A stretch of DNA of 30,000 nt from Chrysomallon squamiferum (lineage: Eukaryota > Mollusca > Gastropoda > Neomphalida > Peltospiridae). Location of the stretch: the NCBI GenBank assembly GCA_012295275.1, contig CM022671.1, positions 16,134,456 through 16,164,455 of the forward strand. The letters are read 5' to 3'. The position numbers and the translations under genes are program-made. Positions within the stretch are counted from its first letter, which is position 1, and each line of letters starts with the position of its first letter. The notes beneath the pieces are model-generated. The model was not told the DNA's origin, made no database searches, and worked only from the letters and a program-made list of their open reading frames with translations. Positions 1 to 30,000 of this stretch are shown piece by piece.

Positions 1-72
1 TCTCTGTCTCTGTCTCTGTCTCTGTCGGTCTGTCTCTGTCTCTCTTTCTCTATATCTATCTATCTATCTATA
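1..72. repeat. (TCTG)n/(TCTA)n microsatellite
   Basis: Impure tetranucleotide tract in the intron before A1, running off the left edge. Confidence 0.9.
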
Positions 73-214
73 GGTTTTTGACTGACTATTTGAATAAAAT
101 GATTTACAAAACATTATTATTACTATTATTATTATTATAGTTGTTTTGTATAGATACTGCCGGCACGTTATTAAAAGAGTAACACGTGCGTATTACATAT
201 TTAACTGTTTACAG

Positions 215-16766
<16,552 letters not shown>

Positions 16767-17325
16767 TGACAGCAGATGTCTACATATTAGTTGTCGAAAT
16801 CCTGGCGTGTTTTGAAGATTACTCTTAAATCAACCAGATGGTCTTAATTTACTAGTTTTATCTTAAGTCGTCATTTGGTCACTGTGTGAATGATGTCAGG
16901 GTTAAGTAATCAAATGCTGTTGCCATTCCGTTGATATCTGGATTGTGCTTAGGAGTGGACCTATTATTATGAATAATTTTATTCAGAGGAAATCTGCGGC
17001 TTTCATAATTCATTCAAAAAACGTGTTTTTAACAATCAGTATTATTATTAACTTTACTAAATAATCACAGTGTGGTTTGACATAAATGTATTTTCATAAA
17101 TAGCACTTCTGTTATATAAAACATTTTGGATTCAATTTTCAATACTTGATTTTTGTTAACATCTGGTATCTAAGCCATTGTAAATGTATCTACATCACTA
17201 TATGCAGGTAAGTTGAAAACAAGTTAAGGATATTTAGTCCTTTAACATCATTTTAATTATTTACAGGTCCATTTTTTTCCCTAAAATTAGTTTAAAAACT
17301 TTAATAATTTTCCCGTTATTTACTG

Positions 17326-17331
17326 AATAAA
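17326..17331 (+). terminator. Candidate poly(A) signal AATAAA (proximal)
   Basis: Canonical hexamer 560 bases after the gene A stop. The following sequence is T-rich but not clearly GT-rich. Confidence 0.3.
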
Positions 17332-18125
17332 CAGAGTTCAAATTATTTTGATATTTAGAACGTCTTTTTTATTTGTGGATCAAAACTGATAAATTATTAA
17401 CTTAACATGATAGAAACAATATTATGATGATCACATTTTCATTATATACTAAAACAAGTTCTCGAAAGCATAAGATCATTAAACTGGATAAATTTAAGTT
17501 AAGTATATAATGAAAAGAAAAATAGATCCACAGTGTTTAGCAATTCTAAAATGATAAAGACTTGGATTTTTCTTACTAAGACAGCTTCAACATAAAGGAT
17601 TATCTATCAACACCGGTTATTTAGAATTTAAACAGAACTACATCTAGAACACGAAAATACTGTAGTCAGTAGACAAAAGAGTAATGTTAATTAATAACAA
17701 ATATATTTTCTTTTATTCCATTCAGCTATAGTGCTTATTTTGTATGTAACAGGTAGTTATCTTACTCGTTGTTTGTGAAACTAAGATTTATCACTGATTA
17801 TAGAAGGTAAGGTACGATGTAATGTGATGTATTTTGTAAATAGAGTTTAAGGTTTACAACCTGTTAATGACATTGGTGCTAACGTATCAAGGTATGCAAA
17901 TTTGATTTTTTTTTTCTTCTCTCGTTTGCATAATAATGTATAATTCTGTGTTTCTGTAACACACTGGAAATATGTTCAGTATTAAACTGAATTTTATTTA
18001 TTTATTTATTTATTTATTATGTTTAATGACTTTTGAATAATAATTTTGTATCGACTGTCGATTAGTTTGCATTTAAATATTTATTTGCTTAACCAACTTC
18101 CAATATTATTAATATTTTGCACCCC

Positions 18126-18126
<1 letters not shown>

Positions 18127-18173
<47 letters not shown>
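18127..18173. repeat. (CA)n microsatellite
   Basis: Pure CA downstream of gene A. Confidence 0.95.
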
Positions 18174-18176
<3 letters not shown>

Positions 18177-18263
18177 GATAACTCATGCACGCGTACAATC
18201 TCATTTTAATGTGATTATCAGCAGTTTATTTATTAAATTATGTATCACGCAAAGAAAAAAAGA

Positions 18264-18266
<3 letters not shown>

Positions 18267-18334
<68 letters not shown>

Positions 18335-18355
18335 TTTATTTTATTATTTTTTTAT
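18267..18355. repeat. (ATT)n then (TTTA)n
   Basis: Compound AT-rich repeat in the gene A downstream region. Confidence 0.9.
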
Positions 18356-18701
18356 TTTTTGGGTTAATAACTGCACATTTTATTTATATCTATTGCTAAT
18401 ATTTTGTTGGTTTATAAAATATGAAGTGATGACACTCGCACAGACAAACATGTACATACACACATATTAATTTTAAACTATATTTCCACATATCCATGCG
18501 TCCGTTTCCACCAACGACATACCTAATGCTGAAAGACAGACAAACATATTTAAAAGTGTGAGATGTTGTTACGAGTTTTAATATTATATTGACATTATTT
18601 TCTCACCAATTACGAATGCTTTAATATTTGAATTTCAGTTATGTTTGTGATGAATATTATTGTGTTTGATTTTTAATATTCTGAATTAAATTTGTTTATC
18701 A

Positions 18702-18707
18702 AATAAA
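18702..18707 (+). terminator. Candidate poly(A) signal AATAAA (distal)
   Basis: Canonical hexamer followed within about 20 bases by 'tttgtggttttctttt', a good downstream element. It would give a 3' UTR of about 1.95 kb. Confidence 0.4.
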
Positions 18708-18720
18708 ACTGTTTTAAATC

Positions 18721-29917
<11,197 letters not shown>

Positions 29918-30000
29918 GTAAGATTAGTCAGTTCTCATAAAAAACACTGAATAATAATATTACTATTATTAATAAATATAAAATAATCATAGAGAGAGAG

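Larger units (their letters stand above)
16767..18720 (+). other. Gene A 3' UTR and downstream, end not fixed
   Basis: AT-rich sequence with no convincing exon. Two poly(A) signals stand out: AATAAA at 17326..17331 and at 18702..18707. The second is followed by a T/GT-rich stretch (about 18720..18740) of the kind expected downstream of a cleavage site. I cannot tell which is used. Confidence 0.45.

Noticed and set aside
17183-17206. Short ATG stretch before a 'gcag/gtaagt' donor downstream of gene A
   Set aside because: Only eight codons and phase 0, so it cannot join B1.

Overview
This is a spliced nuclear genome window from an animal. Short exons of 19 to 851 bases, each with AG/GT borders and matching reading phase, lie in very AT-rich introns full of microsatellites: (ATT)n, (CT)n/(GA)n, (TATG)n and (TG)n. 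Microsatellite density, intron size and protein style suggest an invertebrate, perhaps a mollusc or other lophotrochozoan. That is inference; nothing seen fixes the species.

Two genes lie head to tail on the + strand and are diverged tandem paralogues. Gene A (exons A1 to A18, 215..16766) enters from the left edge and ends at a TAG at 16764..16766. Its visible coding part is 1993 nt, about 663 residues if two small microexons (9577..9596 and 9997..10021) are included and 648 without them. Gene B (exons B1 to B16, 19606..29917) has no recognisable first exon here and runs off the right edge. It gives 825 complete codons. Every exon-exon join proposed keeps the frame.

The C-terminal halves of the two proteins align exon for exon, with the same intron phases: a 'LGIDPxLSK' exon, an acidic linker, an 'RRVNxLMxRGGQ' exon, an 'IDFLAHYRLV' exon, an 'ALDGVP' exon and then, in gene A only because B is cut off, EF-hand-like helical exons. 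I do not recognise the family well enough to give a gene symbol. The N-terminal halves differ. Gene A has an array of 25 to 29 residue 'EYEYDxxGxLIKQKR' repeats, mostly one repeat per exon. Gene B has a long GC-rich exon with three 'GGTR' repeats, a charged coiled-coil-like stretch and several microexons. The cellular role is unknown; the composition (charged repeats, coiled-coil-like part, EF-hand-like end) would suit a structural or scaffold protein.

Layout: 1..214 intron; 215..16766 gene A; 16767..19605 3' UTR, intergenic DNA and probably the unseen 5' end of gene B; 19606..29917 gene B; 29918..30000 intron. The longest intron of gene B carries a decayed minus-strand MULE-type transposase (about 25680..26410). 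The introns also hold minisatellites, an 80-base palindrome, an apparently perfect 136-base tandem duplication and copied fragments of other introns. No tRNA, rRNA, CRISPR or prokaryotic feature was seen.
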